A stretch of DNA of 64,000 bases from Pictodentalium vernedei (taxonomy: Eukaryota > Mollusca > Scaphopoda > Dentaliida > Dentaliidae): assembly GCA_031216915.1 (NCBI GenBank), contig CM062289.1:26059533-26123532 (forward strand), given 5' to 3'. Shown piece after piece: positions 34,555-44,278 of the stretch. Position numbers and translations under genes: made by a program. Below the pieces are notes generated by a model, which saw nothing but the letters and a program-made list of their open reading frames with translations, ran no database searches and had not been told where the DNA came from. Position 1 is the stretch's first letter, and each line of letters begins with the position of its first letter.

Positions 34555-35265
34555 AAACATAAGCACAATATTCATGCTGGCCCGAAACTGTCTAAACTTT
34601 TAGCCATTTTGGATATTATAGGGCCAAAAAGAGTGTTTTGGTTCCCCGTCGCTGTCTAATCCAACTAAATTGATCGAGGTTTGAAAAATGAACTGACACT
34701 TTTTTCAAGAGTGAACGAACAGTTGGTCACGGAAAACATCCAATAGAACTCGATAGTTCTGACGACATATTCGGTAGGCAAAGACAGGCGGTCATCTAAG
34801 TTATATCTCTGCTCGGTTCGTACACCTGTTGTTGCACTAAGATAATATGAGATTTATCGATATGTAAAGTATTGTTATTCCACTGGGCTCAGCGGGCCCC
34901 GGGTCTTTGTAAAAGGCAGCATTTAATTAGGTAAGTACTTCATACCGTCGCATGTGACACGCCACGTTGTGAAGTATTTATCCAATTAAATGCTGAATTT
35001 TGTAACGTTGTTTTATTAAGGAAACCACTCACTGACAATTAACGTTGAGTGTTTTTTCAAAGATCATTTCTAAAACCTTATTGGAAAAATCACTGTTTCA
35101 GTGTGTTTTTTATTTGTTTCGCAATCGACCGCGCTCATTACTGCTGCAATGACTTTCTTTCACAAGTGAAAGAACCTTTTTTTTTGGTGCCAACATTTTA
35201 TCCAACGAAGATTTTTTGGTGCCAAATAAAATTTTTAATGCCTGCGTGACCACGGCATGACTCTC
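34555..35265. other. Unassigned
   Basis: A short inverted pair (CAGCATTTAATTAGGTAAGTACTTC / GAAGTATTTATCCAATTAAATGCTG) lies at 34917-34995, an imperfect ~27-bp-arm hairpin. Nothing else is identified. Confidence 0.45.
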
Positions 35266-35270
35266 TATTT

Positions 35271-37260
35271 TTAGCTCATCTTGACAAAGTCAAGCTGAGC
35301 TAATCTCATCGCTCTCCGTCGGTCGTCCGTCGTCCGGCGTCCGTCGTCCGTCAACACCATGTTTTGGTCTTCTCCTTCAAAGCCACTGGGCCAATTCAAG
35401 TGAAAGTTTGTGTGAGTGATGGTCCCAAAGGGGCATTTCATTTTTGTTCAACTCAACATGCCCAGCCCCATAGGGAGGGAGTGGGGGAAATGCTCCAAAA
35501 TATTTTTTAAATCTTCTTCTCAAGAACCAGTGTGTACAATGACTTGATATTTGCTATGGAGCTTCCATATGAGGTGTAGAATCAAGTTTGTTCAAACGAA
35601 GTTCGCGAAGTAATATTTGGCTTTGTAATAGGAGGGGTAAGATTTTTGGCCCCGCCCAAAATTTCTATTTTCTGAACCGATGGTCCGGTATGAACCAAAT
35701 TTGGTTTGTGTTATTATTGGGTCATAAGTACTTGATCCATGCAAAAAAAAAAAATCCCGCATCCCCATGGGAACCCTGGGAGCTAAAAATAGAAATATTT
35801 TCAAACGCCCGTATTTCCCAAACCACACGGAACAGAGAGCTGTTATTTGGTATGAAGTATCCTTAGGACCAGTTGAATTGAATGGTAAAAAAATTGCCAT
35901 CGGTTATGTTAGTGTGTTCTGTAATGGGCATCGAAAGAATGCTGAGTCAGCATATTTGCAAAAATTTTAAAAACTCTTTTCTCCAGAACCAATCATCAGA
36001 CTCTTTTAATATTTGGTATACAGCATTCATAGGGGGTCAGATGAAAGTTTGTTGAAATAAAGCTCATTGGTTCATATTTGGGCTCTCTACAGGAGCCCGA
36101 AGTTTTAACATAGGGTAATATGGGGAATATTCTTTAAAAATCTTCTTCTTCAGAACCACCAGTCAGAATCATTTAATGTTTGGTATACATCATTATTATG
36201 AGGGCCAGATTCAAGATTGTTCAAACCAAGTCCCTAGGTTAATATTTGGGCTTCCTACGGAAGCCCACATTTTATCTTTGTTCAATATGGAGGGTAATTT
36301 AAAAAAATCTTCCTCTTCAGATCCACCAGTCAGAATGCTTTGATATTTGGTATGCAACATCTCGAAGGGGGTCAGATTCAATTTTGTTCAAATCAGCTCC
36401 CTAGGTATATATTTGGGCTCACTGCGGTAGCCCAAATTTTTACTTAGTGCAATATGAGGAAATTTCTTTAAAAATCTTCTTCTTCATATCCACCGGAATG
36501 CTTTTATATTTGGTATACAACATTTCTAGGGGGGGGGGGGGGGGGTGTCAGATTCCAGGTTGTTCAATTCGAGTGCCTAGGTTAATATTCGGGCTCCATA
36601 TGGGAACATGAAATTTAACACAGTACAATATGAGGGAATTTCTTCCAAAATCTTTTTTTTCAGATTCACTCTTCAGAATGCTTTCACATTTGGTATACAA
36701 CATCTCTGGGAGGGGGGGGGGGGGGGGGGGTCAGATTCAAGTTTGTTCAAATCGGATCCATAGGTTAATATTTGGGCTCGTTATGGTAGCCCAAATTTGA
36801 ACTTAGTGCAATTCGAAGAAATTTCTTTACAATTTCTCTTCTTCAGATCCAACAGTCAGAATGCTTTCATATTCGGTACACAGCATCTCTAGGGAAGTCA
36901 GATTCAACTGTGTTCAAATCAAGAGCCTGGGTTAATATTTGGGCTCTCTATGGGAGACGGAATTGGCCATTTTGCTGAAGAATTAAAAATGTTTTATTCA
37001 GTACCCTCTAGAGGTGTGTAACTAAGATTAATCCACATAGGTTGTATCAAAGGGCTTCATAGGGGAGCTCTGCATTTTACTTTATGATCAACCGAAGAAA
37101 AGGCATGATGTCCAGATTATTTTCGCCACTCCTGAGGAACTCAAGGATTGACAGTGTGTCCTATGGAGATGGATTGCTTAATGTAGACTCATTCTTGGAC
37201 TCTGTTTAAATTGTGTTCTGTTCAAGATGAGCGCGTCAGGCCCCGTGGGGCCTCTTGTTT
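35271..37260. repeat. Long element with ~165-bp core repeats, both ends visible
   Basis: The left end TTAGCTCATCTTGACAAAG folds on CAAGCTGAGCTAA and is followed by GTCCGTCGTCCGGCGTCCG. Core units from about 35960 carry AATATTTGGTATACAGCATTC, AGATTCAAGTTTGTTCAAATC and GGGCTCACTGCGGTAGCCC. Two units contain long poly-G tracts (36529-36547 and 36711-36731). The right end is GCGTCAGGCCCCGTGGGGCC followed by TCTTGTTT, a strong hairpin. No transposase. Its counterpart at 44279-46247 aligns through the leader segment at 35580-35860 (matching 44490-44760). Confidence 0.85.
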
Positions 37261-37715
37261 AAATATACATTATTGAACATTCTTCATTTTAGATTGTTAA
37301 TTATCGTTTGTGTGAAGTATATTTTGGGATGGTGAAGTATGTTACATAATCTGATAACTTCTAGAACCTTGCCATATGAACATTGTCATTTTAGCTGATT
37401 ATTCCAGATTTACAGCCTGTTTCTTTGATATATTATCACAAGGTTCATGCCACTAAACATATTTTGAAAGCAATGCTGATTGTTATTGGAACGGAAGTGC
37501 CAGGTGCATTAAAATATCATATTGTAACAGGAGATTAAGAAGTATTTGTATTCTCAAAACAGTCGAGAACGCGCGTTTGTCAGAAGCCTCGAGTCGGTCG
37601 AGTATGCTGTTTACGTACATTTCATCTGGGAATTAATTAAGAACCATTCGATTCAATCTGTCGTTGCATGGTATTTTTGTGTAGATTTTGCTGCAACTGG
37701 TAATATGTCCCTTAA

Positions 37716-37934
37716 CCCTTTACCCGACGAATCGGCCGCATCCGCCCGCGTAATATGCAAATTCAGCAGTTCAAAAAATATTATTTTTCAAAATATTTCA
37801 ACAAAACCATATCATGTGACCCTTCGTTGGAACGAGCTCGTCGAGCTCGTTCCATCGAGGGGTCACATGATATGGTTTTGTTGAAATATTTTGAAAAATA
37901 ATAAATTTTGATATCGTCTGTGTTGGGTAAAGGG
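37716..37934. mobile_element. TTAA fold-back MITE, type B, complete
   Basis: TTAA at 37712-37715 and 37935-37938; ends CCCTTTACCCGACG and GTTGGGTAAAGGG. Left flank GCATCCGCCCGCGTAATATG; arms AACCATATCATGTGACCC / GGGTCACATGATATGGTT around GAGCTCGTCGAGCTC. The right arm has one unpaired change (CCATCGAGG). Confidence 0.9.
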
Positions 37935-38261
37935 TTAACAGGCACCATACAGAATTCCCAGCGTTCAAAACGTTAACCTTGTTAGTTCCGATATGCACAA
38001 ATACAAATATGATAGTGGATAATAGTGAGATGAAACTGACTGTCGGACTGACAGAAAGGATTATTAATAGTTTAGTCCTGCAGCCCTAAAGGGCCTGGCG
38101 AAGCTTTGTGATTCGATTCTTTTCGATTTCGAATCTTAAGTTGCTATTTGGTTCGATTCGAATCGGCTGCATGGTCCTTTTCCATTTGAATCTTTTCTCT
38201 GGAATATAGCTTGGCATCAGTCATCTTCGTCATTTCACAGTTCGCATTGTACTCGTTGAAA

Positions 38262-38625
38262 TGGGAGCGCGGTAGCTCAGTAGGTAGAGGTGCTGACTGC
38301 AAGCCGAGAGGTGCTCGGTTCGAATCCCACCTGCGGCAACCGCGTTGTGTCCTTGGGCAAGACACTTCATCTCCATTGCCCTCGTGGGGGCACGATGACG
38401 CCGTGTACTAAGGCGTACTGCACGTCGATGGTATGCATGTCTTCAACCAATCTAACCCTGCCTGTGCTGCAGTGCGGAGTTACGATGTTGGGGAGCTGGC
38501 AGCTGCTCGTCGTTGCTCGGTGGTTCTCTCCGGGTACTCCGGCTTCCTCCACCCGTAAAACTGTCACGGTCATCATTAGCCATTGTGCATAAATATGTGA
38601 CCTTAAACATCAATAAATAAATAAA
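38262..38625 (+). mobile_element. SINE, tRNA head, 13-bp target-site duplication
   Basis: TACTCGTTGAAAT at 38249-38261 and 38626-38638. Head GGTAGCTCAGTAGGTAGAGG and B box GGTTCGAATCCCACC; body from TTGTGTCCTTGGGCAAGAC; tail GTGACCTTAAACATCAATAAATAAATAA. It is nearly identical to the copy at 18400, so the two derive from one recent source subfamily. Frames of 100 and 69 aa across it are not genes. Confidence 0.95.
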
Positions 38626-39202
38626 TACTCGTTGAAATTGTACATAAATAATAATGAAAGTAAAGACTGGGTGTTGTTTCCGCTATCTAAACAGAAACAA
38701 AATCTGACCCTATGTCACCAGCCATGCTAATTCCACTCTCACTTGACACTACAACTGTTGAAAGAAAATTTTACGTTTCCAAGCAATATGAGCGATAAAC
38801 TGTTGCTAGCGGTTAGTGCCGTGCAGTGCCTAGTACCGATGATTCTCGCACCCGTTTCTGAACTATAATCCTTAGTGCGTAATATTCCAACTACACACCT
38901 GGAACTTAATTAAGCACCCCCTCTCTTTTCGCAGTGGTGTTAATAGAAACTGTCTTTACTTTCATGCTATCTTCCAGACAGCCAAAAGTGATTATTTGCG
39001 GAAAGAATGGCCAACTGACAAATGAAAGACAACACAACGATGAAAGTATTTTAAGGGTGCTAATTACACATATCTGTCACTAATGTCTTTGATGGAAGAA
39101 TGTTCTCTCGACGAGTATGGTGCTGGAACGGTCCATGATGGAACAATGCCGGTAATGACTGACCAAAAATGTGACTTGTTATCTCCTGAACACAATAGCA
39201 GT

Positions 39203-40213
39203 GTCTAATGTGAGTAACGAATGAATCCACCACATGTTCGGATAATAGCCTGAACCCTCCTCCTAATGCTACCAGGGAGTCTTCTGGTACGGTCCAGAGA
39301 CAACTGTTGCCACTCCTCATGCAATGCTGCTTCCAAAGCGGCCACATTTTGTACAGGTGGATCAATTGATTGTACACGACGTCCACGAAAGTCTCAGATG
39401 TGTTCTAAGGGATTCAAATCGGGGATCACTGCAGGCCAAGATAGTGTTGTAATAGCGTCGTTCTGAAGGAATGCTCTCACAGCATGGGAACGATGTGGCC
39501 TTGCATTGTCGTCTATGAATACAGGACGAGTAGCCAACGGGTGGTTGTCAAAATGAGGCACGACAACTGGATTCAGATTGTCCCGGATGTACTGATGACC
39601 ATTGAGATTCACACGTACATTAACCATATCAAATTTACAATCATGAGAGAGGTATCCCCAGATCATTACCGATCCTCCACCATAAAGAACAGTAGGTCTG
39701 ATGTTTCTGGGCAGGTAAGCAGTATTTATATGCCTCCACACTCGCATGCGACCGACCATCTGTGACGTGAGGCAGGAACCTACTCTCGTCTGACCAATGG
39801 ACTCTTCTCTACGTCCTGAGATTCCAATGTTGTCGTGCCATACACCACTACAAACGTCGTCTTTGATGCTGATAGAACAGAGCTGGACGTTTGATGACCC
39901 TTCTGGGCCTCGTATCCAGTGCTCTGGGACGGTTTCGGAAAGTTCTGTTGCGCAAACGCTTGTTGGGGAGCCAAAGGCGTTACAAAACTACACTTGAAGC
40001 AAATGTTTTCACGCCTAACGAGACTTCCGAGGAGAGGTCTTTGGAGGGTTGTCCAGGCCTTGTTCGGTCCCTAACATCGCTGGTTTGTTGATGTTTTGGG
40101 ATAAATCTGCTGATGACAGAATGACTATAGCCAAGTTGCCGTCCAATGGCTTGAATGACATGTCTGTTGCATGCATGCCAACGATTTTCCATCTTAGTGC
40201 CTCTGACAGTCAC
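39203..40213 (-). pseudogene. Tc1/mariner transposase, DD34E type, with stops and frameshifts
   Basis: The minus-strand region is 337 codons long, the normal length for Tc1 transposases. From the N-terminus there is a helix-turn-helix-like segment (IGRQLGYSHSVISRF) and a VRDRTRPGQP linker. The first catalytic Asp lies in WSDESRF (about 39788). Next come GGGSVMIWG, VFIDDNARPH (second Asp) and WPAVIPDLNPLEH (catalytic Glu). Thirty-four residues separate the second Asp from Glu, hence DD34E. It is dead: TAG replaces a likely Trp codon shortly before WSDESRF, a TGA follows LEHI where Trp is usual, and at least one frameshift separates WSDESRF from GGGSVMIWG. The C-terminus ends at a TAG (39203-39205). 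It once cut and pasted DNA at TA sites; it cannot do so now. Confidence 0.9.
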
Positions 40214-40493
40214 CTCCTTGCCATGTCAATATTTATTGATAAAAGAAGTGACAAATTTTCTTGTTTTATACCTAGATGTTGCATGTGGATGATAGTGTGT
40301 TTGTGACATTCGTGGGAAGCAAGCTTCACGTAGATGAGGGGATGTGTTCGGGGTACGCTATCAACCAGAAACATCATGTTTCACTAGATGAAATGTACTG
40401 CATGACATAGCAATCATTAAACATAATAATCAGTAACAGCAACTTCATTGTCATGAAACATTTCATGGGGTGCTTAATTAAGTTCGAGTTGTA

Positions 40494-40540
40494 TACATCA
40501 CCAAGGCATGCCTTCTACGGAGGTATGCCTTGGTGATGTA
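40494..40540. repeat. Palindrome inside the right Tc1 terminal repeat
   Basis: TACATCACCAAGGCATGCCT pairs with AGGTATGCCTTGGTGATGTA. It interrupts the right terminal repeat relative to the left one, which lacks it. It could be a small insertion or a template-switch product. Confidence 0.8.
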
Positions 40541-40709
40541 GTTGGAATACTTCATCAGTCGGGACTTCAGCCATCACAGTCGGAACAAATCAGGCTTACA
40601 GCATCCCCTTTCCCCAGTCGGTCATCTTCAAAACGCGCATGATTCGATTTGAATTCGAATAATAAACCCGATTCGATTCGAAGCGAAATGTGTGATTCGC
40701 AGGGCCCTA

Positions 40710-41163
40710 CACGCTAAAAACTAAAGTGTTAAAAACTACACCTGAAGTGCTGTATTTAACACTTACTAAGTGCTGAACTAGCACTTTGTTCAAGTGTAGA
40801 TATCCCAGAACTTGACAGGTGTTACAATAATACCACTTGACAAGTGTAATGTCGCGACACTTAAAAGGAAACAACGCAGATGACGCGGATCAGACTCGAA
40901 CTCTCGAGCCTGATCCGTGTCATCTGCGTTGTGTCCTTTTAATTATGTACCCACCAAGCGCAAATCAAATTATGGACGATTCTGGAAGAACCACCGATGC
41001 TAGACACATGGGAAGTGCCATCCATTCAAGTTTCAGATGTCTGACGATTGTAATGTCTAAGTGCTTAAAGCATTGCACTTTGAGTGTTAAAATCAAACCC
41101 TAAGAGTTAGAATGGGTTTAACACCCTGAAAGTGTCAGTTTTAACACTTTAGTTTTTAGAGTG
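40710..41163. mobile_element. 454-bp MITE with CACNCTAAAAACTAAAGTG ends, copy 2
   Basis: TA at 40708-40709 and 41164-41165. Ends CACGCTAAAAACTAAAGTG and CACTTTAGTTTTTAGAGTG. Same 454-bp length as 33924-34377 with only scattered substitutions. The central palindrome has unpaired changes (CAGACTCG against GAGCCTG; CCGTGTC against CGCGG). Confidence 0.9.
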
Positions 41164-41730
41164 TATAGCGCAGTCGAAAGGGCTACATGATCACAATTCT
41201 ACTGAACCTTCTAGCAAACACAAAATAGATTCGTCCATTTTGATGGAAACACTATTTTAAAAGTTGAAATGATTTTTAAAGTTGTATATGAAAGACGTGG
41301 CCGTCTGGGCGATGATAACGTGAGATGTGCAAAACAAAGTTGGATTATAACGATGGTTACCTTATTTTGTGATGGACTTTTGAATGGCACATCATAATTC
41401 TTGGAGAAGGAGTTTTGAAAAAAAAAATTCTGAATTAAATGACGACTTGTACGCAATCACGCGGAATCTGTCCATTGGTTCATACATATCGAACAACTAT
41501 TAACGCGAAAGATAGGCGACGTTGAGGAAAACCATGTAAGACATCTCCATTAGATAATGCTACCTTAAAATGCTCTCCCTTTTTGAACAACGTGATCTTG
41601 ATGACAAAATGAATAGACAGAGTGAAGTCCACGAGATCTGAAACATTCCCTGAAGTTAGAAGTTTACTGATCCAGATGGTCGACTGATCGTCCATTACAG
41701 TGATAACCATTCGTTGGCAACACCACTAGT

Positions 41731-41953
41731 GCCATGTATGATAATCTGATACCGTACTGTACACCAACGCTTGGAGATTGCTTTCATCCCCATGCATTGA
41801 CACATTTGATCACCTCGAAGCTCGGGTCTCCATCCTATTAAATGCCATGTATGATAATCTGATACCTTACTGTACACCAACGGTTGGAGATCACTTACAT
41901 CCCCATCATTGACACATTTGATCAACTCGAAGCTCGGGTCTCCATCCTATTAA
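41731..41953. repeat. 113-bp direct tandem duplication
   Basis: GCCATGTATGATAATCTGAT begins both units (41731 and 41844), and both end CTCGGGTCTCCATCCTATTA. About ten differences separate them. Function unknown; it adjoins the repeat at 42010-42200. Confidence 0.85.
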
Positions 41954-42009
41954 GAATTGCTGTGATATTCCTGGCACTCGGCGCTATCGCAGTAGTAATA
42001 TCCTCCCGT

Positions 42010-42200
42010 TCCACGTACAATACGACCGCCGTGGACTGGTCATTTTCCACAGGTGGACAATATTTCCGCGGTCGCAATATTATTAGATTTCAAACATTAA
42101 TTACAGGAATAATGATCACAAATTTAATTAATGAAGCACCCGGTACAAGCCGCCCCGGTACAACCCGGTGCTTCATTAATTAAATTTTGCTGCTTATGAT
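42010..42200. repeat. Fold-back repeat with GGGTTGTACCGGG core, copy 2
   Basis: Reverse-oriented relative of 23096-23310. The palindrome pairs TTTAATTAATGAAGCACC with GGTGCTTCATTAATTAAA around CCGCCCCGG. Shared outer parts include GTACAATACGACCGCCGTGGAC and GTCATTTTCCACAGGTGG. A frame with a hydrophobic stretch (IAVIFLALGAIAVVI) ends inside this repeat. Confidence 0.75.
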
Positions 42201-42214
42201 TTTTATTACCTGGT

Positions 42215-42614
42215 TATTTATTTATTTATTGGTGTTTAAGGTCACATACTTATGCACAATGGCTAATCATGACCGTGACAGTTTTACGGGTGGAGGAAGC
42301 CGGAATACCCGGAGAGAACCACCGAGCAACGACGAGCAGCTGCCAGCTCCCCATCATCGTAACTCCGTACTGCAGCACAGGCAGGGTTAGATTGGTTGAA
42401 GACCTGTGCACCATCGACGTGCAGCACGCCTTAGTACACGGCGTCATCGTGCCCCCACGTGGACAATCGGGGTTAAGAGCCTTGCCCAAGGACACAACGC
42501 GGGAGCGCGAATCAGTCGCTGAAATGGTCACCCATCCAACTACTAACCGCGCTCGACGTTGCTTAACTTCGGTGATCTGACGAGAACCGGTTACCACGAC
42601 TCCACCGCGCCCCC
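42215..42614 (-). mobile_element. 5S rRNA-headed SINE, minus orientation, 12-bp target-site duplication
   Basis: TTATTACCTGGT at 42203-42214 and 42615-42626. On the minus strand the element begins with a GC-rich leader, then CGGTTCTCGTCAGATCACC, GAAGTTAAGCAACGTCGAGC and GATGGGTGACCATTTC: the 5S internal promoter parts in order. The body and tail are those of the tRNA-headed SINEs (TTGTGTCCTTGGGCAAGGC ... GTGACCTTAAACACCAATAAATAAATAA). It is a cleaner copy than the one at 20355. The 157-aa frame is an artefact. Confidence 0.93.
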
Positions 42615-42624
42615 TTATTACCTG

Positions 42625-43640
42625 GTAACCGCATACGCGGACATTACTCCCAAATGTGGATAAATCCTTTGATACCTTTGTACGTCTTATGACGTACGAA
42701 ATCAAAACAGCGCGTTGACACACTTTGCGGTCATTTGTTTTGTTATTGTTTTTCGATTTTTTAAAGTGTTAACCTCAATTCCTATTTTCTTCCGATTAGT
42801 GTTCATTGTGACAACCGTTGATCCAAATGTTATCGCAGCTTAAAATATTAATATAATCCTGCTGCCAAGACTTCTTAACTAGTTAATCAAGGTTTTCAAA
42901 AAACAGGATACCAGAGCAAAAGCCAACACTTTCCTTGCTTATATTTTATATTCAGTCAAGCACAAATAATATTTTGTTTATATAAATTTGTTTTATTACA
43001 AATTATTGGAGAGTGCCTGTGGGCACTCTCCAATAATATGTAATAAAACAAGTTTTGAATAACAAATTCACACCGCCAATAATCTTGCCCTCAACCTTTT
43101 AACACTAATGTGAAAAATACCTGGTTATTTGTACTGTCCGACGTTTGACGTCTCATTTTGAAAAACGTTGAAGAAACTGAATTCCCAGTGACGTTTGAAC
43201 GTCAAGATAATTAAAGTCTCAAAGGATTAAGACCTGTCCCCGGCGACTTTCCTGTAGAAATGTAGGTTACAACAGCATGTGTGCAGGTAAAAACGTCCTC
43301 AGAGATTTTGCACTCAACATTTAATGCAGTATAAAATGGTTCCGATTGGGTGATTGGTGCAATACAGAGAGAGAGAACATTTGGAATCATCACGTCAAGT
43401 TTCAGTCTGTCTCTTTGGTAAAAGATCACTCATCTCTCCTGACTATCTACAGGAAAAAAATGCGAGAGCCTCACAAACAAAGATGGAGATAAATAATTAT
43501 ATACCTATTTTATTCCATGCGCTACCTGGTGGTAATTGGGAAAACCCTAACTTGAAATCACACGAAACCACATTATTTGAGAATGGATTATTTTTATGAA
43601 ATTATACTTGGTGGATATAGGGTCATTTTCTCCCTAACAT
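42625..43640. other. Unassigned, with a palindrome at 42985-43055
   Basis: The palindrome has ~34-bp arms (TTTTATTACAAATTATTGGAG pairs with CTCCAATAATATGTAATAAAA). Around 43140-43210 GACGTTTGACGTC and TGACGTTTGAACGTCA are short palindromes. No gene is recognised. Confidence 0.45.
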
Positions 43641-43646
43641 GCTCAA

Positions 43647-43919
43647 CGGGGAGGGCGGTGGCCCAGGGGTTGGGGCATTGGACTTCACACTGAAAGATTC
43701 ACGGTTAAATGCCCAGTAGGAGTAACTGTGTTGTCTCCTTGTGCAAGGCACTTGGTCCCGATTGCCCACGTGGGGGAACGGTGACGCTGTCTACTAAGGT
43801 GTACCGCACGTCGATGGTGCACTTGTCTTTAACCAATACTAACCCTGCTTGTGCGCACTTTGTATGTTGGACAGCCTCACAGTTTCTCACCGTTGTGCGG
43901 TGGTTCTCTTCGGGCCATT
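43647..43919 (+). mobile_element. SINE fragment, 3' truncated, followed by a 31-bp tandem duplicate
   Basis: The head GGGCGGTGGCCCAGGGGTTGG is a decayed A box. Body phrases GTTGTCTCCTTGTGCAAGGC, CACGTGGGGGAACGGTGACG and CGCACGTCGATGGTGCAC follow; the copy ends at TTCTCTTCGGG. Two copies of GGGCCATTGACAGTTGTTCACC follow directly (from 43914 and 43947). Confidence 0.7.
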
Positions 43920-44278
43920 GACAGTTGTTCACCGCTGGTCAATAGGGCCATTGACAGTTGTTCACCGCTGGTCAAAACGTGCTCGACGAGTTGGTGAGAC
44001 AGAATAAGATTAGTAGTATATCCACCGTAAAACCAGTTAGGATACTGAAACCTCAAACAAACTGGTCGTAATTTGGCATCGGGAACCTCCGATGTTAGAT
44101 CCTGTGTCCGTTACGGAAACCCCCGGTGTTCGATCCTGTGTCCGTTACAAACCTCTTGGTCGCTTATAGAATCAATCACTCATGTTATTGGATTTGTACA
44201 CGTAATTAACGTTTTCGACACTTTTGCACCTTCTTTAACCACTTACATGACGGACGGACGAGGGACAGAAAGTGATAA

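Larger units (their letters stand above)
38885..40547 (-). mobile_element. Tc1-type DNA transposon, degenerate
   Basis: Terminal inverted repeats: TTCCAACTACA...GAACTTAATTAAGCACCCC at the left (38885-38920) pairs with GGGGTGCTTAATTAAGTTC...TGTAGTTGGAA at the right (40467-40547), with TA just outside each end. The right repeat is longer because a palindrome (40494-40540) splits it. The interior codes for the broken transposase at 39203-40213. About 1.66 kb, within the usual size for Tc1/mariner. Confidence 0.75.
38091..40708. mobile_element. Probable hAT-like outer element holding a SINE and a Tc1 element
   Basis: The left end near 38091 reads GGGCCTGGCGAAGC...TGTGATTCGATTC, and the right end near 40670-40708 reads GATTCGAAGCGAAATGTGTG then ATTCGCAGGGCCCT. 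These are inverted, with GATTCGATTCGAA motifs repeated inside both ends. An 8-bp target-site duplication could not be shown: the right end is abutted by the MITE at 40710, and the left flank gives no match. The boundaries are therefore tentative. Confidence 0.4.

Noticed and set aside
41884-42183. Possible membrane-protein exon (hydrophobic stretch IAVIFLALGAIAVVI)
   Set aside because: The frame starts in a tandem duplication and ends inside an interspersed fold-back repeat also found at 23096-23310; no splice or homology support.
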